DNA of 64,000 nt, taken from NCBI RefSeq assembly GCF_009846745.1, contig NZ_AQPF01000001.1, positions 248,001 through 312,000 on the forward strand, in the 5' to 3' direction. The translations under genes and the position numbers were made by a program. Every line of letters starts with the position of its first letter. Position 1 is the stretch's first letter. Below are positions 61,721-64,000 of this stretch, one piece after another. A model generated the notes under the pieces. That model saw nothing but the letters and a program-made list of their open reading frames with translations. It did not search any database and was not told the DNA's origin. This DNA comes from Alloalcanivorax xiamenensis (lineage in GTDB: Bacteria > Pseudomonadota > Gammaproteobacteria > Pseudomonadales > Alcanivoracaceae).

Positions 61721-63428
61721 GGCGGCACTCCAGTGGTTCGCTGTAAATGTAGGTGCCGTCGGGTAGCACCACCTTGCAGGGGAGTTCCGCTTGTTCCAGG
61801 AACCGGTTGCGCTCGCGGGTCTGGCGCTTGAAGCCGCCAGGCGGCAGCATCAGGCCAAGCTGACAGACGTCCTCCGGTGGGCCGGCCATGTCCAGGCGGA
61901 TCGGTTCGCCGCGCCATTGCCGGGCCAGATCGTAGAGCGTCTCCAGGGCGCTGTCGTGGCTCACCATCCAGGGCATGACGTACAGCGCCTGACACAGAGC
62001 GTTGGTGTCCCGTCTTGGTGTCAGCACGGCGGTGAACATGGGCACGATAGCCGGTAGGGGCAGAGTCTTTTCACTGAACTCGAACTGCTCATAGACTTTT
62101 CGTACGGCCTTGCTGTGTCGTTTGAAACGTTCTTCCCGGGGCAGCTTGTCCATTTCAGCGCCCAGCATTCTCTGCTGGTGGTTGAAAACTCCGGCACCGG
62201 TGGCCCGGCGCAGCAGTGTAATCACCTGTTCGGAAGGTTCCGGGTCGGTGTAGAAACGGGCCAGTGCCACGCAATCCCGGGAGTCTTCCGCCTGGCTGGG
62301 CAAATTGGGCAGATTGACACTGATAATGCGCCGGGACACATCGGTGGCGCCTTTCGGTGTCGTCGCCCAGAGCCGGGACAGAAACAACTGCAGCACGGCG
62401 CTGTCCGTTGGCACCGCGAGCCCTTGCTTTTTGAGAAAACCCGCGTAGTCCGCGTCGCAGTGGAGATTGGCCGCGGTGTAGTCGAATGCCCGGTAGCCGC
62501 CGGTCTCGCGCAGATGGGAGACGGACATCGGATCTTCCCCGCGCCAGCCGAAACCGGTGTCTTCACGTGGTATCTCCACCGGTACAAGGTTGGTCAGACC
62601 CAGTTTGAACAGGGCATAGCGTTGATACCATTGGGCGTCGCCGGGCTGCAACCAAGCCTGGACGTGTGGCCGGCTGCCGAGCACCAGAGCGATGTCCGCC
62701 AAGGTGAGCGGGGCCGGGGAGGCCGGATCGGTGTGCAGCAGTTTCGCCAACGCCCCGCGCAGTGGCTCGCCCACATCGGTCAGTTGCAGCGCGAGCCGGC
62801 CTTTCTCGGCGTGGTGTTGATCAAGCAAGGCCCTGGCCCCGTCGGCATCGCCCCTCACCAGAGCGCCTTCCAGCCCGTCCAATTGCGCCATCAATTGATG
62901 GCGGAAGCGCAGACATTCCTCGATTCCGCCGGTGCGCGACTCGGTCAGGGCCTCGGGCGTGCGCCAGCGATAACGCTGCTGGAAACGAAACAGGCCCCGG
63001 GCTTCCACCCGCTCTTCAATACAGGCCGTGGGGCCGGGAGCAGGCTCATTGAAGTTCACCAGCTCGGTGGTCATGGACTGACGCCGCCAGCCTTCACCCG
63101 CCAGTTCCGGCAGAGAGCGGAGCGATACGGTGATCCCTTCGCCGCTCCAGTCCTGCTGTACCAGTCTTATCGGCGAGGCGGCGAGCATCAGCAGGGCAGC
63201 CCCGCCCAGTACCAACAGCAGGCCGAGCAGACGGCGGCGCCATAGCAGCGTCAGCGCCAGGACCAGGAGAACGGCGGCAAAAAAGAGATCAACGCCGGCC
63301 TGGGCATAGCGGTCCAGGAAAAGCGGGGAGGCGGTCCTGGCGGTGGTCCAGGCCAGTCCCGCCAGGATGGCGGCCACGACCAGACACAGCAGGGCGGTGA
63401 TGCGGGACCAGATGGGGGTGATGCGCAT
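61710..63428 (-). CDS. Hypothetical membrane protein
   Basis: A 572-residue protein with three N-terminal helices (residues 1-90) and a long, probably periplasmic region to the end. Tyr/Trp/Arg-rich segments and about eight Cys (for example ECLRFRHQ; EDVCQLGLMLPPGG; LPCKVVLPDG) suggest a folded exported domain. No domain recognised. First gene of a two-gene unit with the 203-residue membrane protein. Confidence 0.68.
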   Translation of the reverse strand: MRITPIWSRITALLCLVVAAILAGLAWTTARTASPLFLDRYAQAGVDLFFAAVLLVLALTLLWRRRLLGLLLVLGGAALLMLAASPIRLVQQDWSGEGITVSLRSLPELAGEGWRRQSMTTELVNFNEPAPGPTACIEERVEARGLFRFQQRYRWRTPEALTESRTGGIEECLRFRHQLMAQLDGLEGALVRGDADGARALLDQHHAEKGRLALQLTDVGEPLRGALAKLLHTDPASPAPLTLADIALVLGSRPHVQAWLQPGDAQWYQRYALFKLGLTNLVPVEIPREDTGFGWRGEDPMSVSHLRETGGYRAFDYTAANLHCDADYAGFLKKQGLAVPTDSAVLQLFLSRLWATTPKGATDVSRRIISVNLPNLPSQAEDSRDCVALARFYTDPEPSEQVITLLRRATGAGVFNHQQRMLGAEMDKLPREERFKRHSKAVRKVYEQFEFSEKTLPLPAIVPMFTAVLTPRRDTNALCQALYVMPWMVSHDSALETLYDLARQWRGEPIRLDMAGPPEDVCQLGLMLPPGGFKRQTRERNRFLEQAELPCKVVLPDGTYIYSEPLECRHER

Positions 63429-63617
63429 GCGGGCTCCTCTCCCTCAGCCCCGGTGAATAAGAGCCCTTGAGCAGGCTTCAGGGCGGCGAGGCGAATGGTA
63501 TTGAATGATGGTCGCACTGGCCACCCGCTGCTGTCCCGGAAAGGTAAAAAGAGCATGCTATGCTGCATGGCGATGTCGAGTACCTTACATTGCGTGAGAA
63601 CGGATGTTGGAGGGACC

Positions 63618-64000
63618 ATGAGTATTCTGCAGCTTCCCCAGGCGGTGCCCACGGCGCTACTGATGGATTGGCACGCCACCCTGGTGGATACCCATGACGC
63701 CATGTATCACGCCATCGACGATGTGCTCCCCCGTCTGGAAGCACTGGGCCTGCGTGACCGGCTGTTGACCACTGAGCAGTCCAAGACGCTGGAAGACGCC
63801 CGTTTGGTCAAGTACGTCCGTGACCACCATCGACTGCATCCGAAAATCACCGCCCAGCGCAAAATCTCGCGCACCGATATCTTCGAAGTCCTGTTCGGTT
63901 CGGATCAGGACGCCAAGGCCCGCATCCACGCGGCTTTCGACGACTGCTACAAGAAGTACGTGGACGATGTTCATGCGTTGGAGGGGGATACCACCTCGCA
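63618..64000 (+). CDS. HAD family protein (3' end outside window)
   Basis: The first 127 residues of a haloacid-dehalogenase-type protein. Motif I is MDWHATLVDT: the nucleophile Asp (D17) is present, but the usual second Asp (D+2) is His (H19). The cap region begins with helices (MYHAIDDVLPRLEALGLRDRL). GGAGGG precedes the ATG. The frame runs off the window, so the remaining motifs are not seen. Confidence 0.8.
   Translation, partial: MSILQLPQAVPTALLMDWHATLVDTHDAMYHAIDDVLPRLEALGLRDRLLTTEQSKTLEDARLVKYVRDHHRLHPKITAQRKISRTDIFEVLFGSDQDAKARIHAAFDDCYKKYVDDVHALEGDTTS

Overview
The window is a GC-rich gammaproteobacterial chromosome segment, most likely from an Alcanivorax/Alloalcanivorax-type marine hydrocarbon degrader. 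This rests on two things. The order phoR-phoB-ubiA-ubiC-rubredoxin-rubredoxin reductase, with pstSCAB-phoU nearby, is Pseudomonas/Alcanivorax-like, and a rubredoxin plus reductase pair is the electron-transfer module used by alkane hydroxylases. Species cannot be fixed from this stretch alone. No IS element, prophage, CRISPR array, rRNA or tRNA was seen.

Layout. 0-12.3 kb: 3' part of a sigma-54 activator, a ferritin-like metal-dependent hydrolase, a conserved hypothetical, a large membrane PAS-GGDEF-EAL protein, uvrD, and a TRAP transporter split in two (periplasmic binding lipoprotein on +, DctQM on -, with an acyl-CoA thioesterase following dctM). 12.3-18.2 kb: Pho-box controlled pstS-pstC-pstA-pstB-phoU. 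18.2-21.2 kb: arsRCBH arsenic resistance operon. 21.3-24.7 kb: hdeD, yaeQ, a GDT1/TMEM165 manganese exporter behind a yybP-ykoY Mn2+ riboswitch and a 30-codon leader ORF, a DUF2306-type membrane protein divergent from a TetR regulator, slyX. 24.8-30.1 kb: phoR, phoB (with its own Pho box), ubiA, ubiC, rubredoxin, rubredoxin reductase. 30-33.2 kb: small enzymes and a LysR regulator divergent from an isochorismatase-like hydrolase.

33.3-37.6 kb is an AT-richer accessory islet with orphan and decaying genes: a MOSC gene with a stop at codon 13, a 5'-truncated DUF6624-like remnant, an 80-codon orphan C-terminus and uncharacterised ORFs. 37.6-41.4 kb is the zinc-uptake locus (znuA divergent from znuCB) with a canonical Zur box and a MATE exporter coupled to znuB. 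41.4-50.8 kb: a cellulase-like barrel protein, thrB, an HSL-type esterase, polA, tpm, a TrmY homologue, a higBA toxin-antitoxin pair, yajQ and a membrane protein. 51-58 kb: a secreted VIT-vWA protein behind three copies of an operator-like dyad, a peroxiredoxin, mscS, a GST and a large repetitive Cys-rich lipoprotein. 58-64 kb: a DUF3301 protein, an ABC-2 transporter divergent from soxR with a SoxR-type promoter, two uncharacterised membrane proteins, and the start of a HAD-family protein.

Two dispersed repeat families mark the intergenic DNA: a REP/BIME-like family (core CTGTGGGAAGC followed by a short hairpin ending in GCGAAT) at about nine sites, and a 7-bp tandem repeat (GTGTTGC) at about five sites, one of which lies between the -35 and -10 of the higBA promoter. 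The clearest physiological theme is sensing of phosphate, zinc, manganese, arsenic and redox stress, each with a recognisable control site in the DNA.
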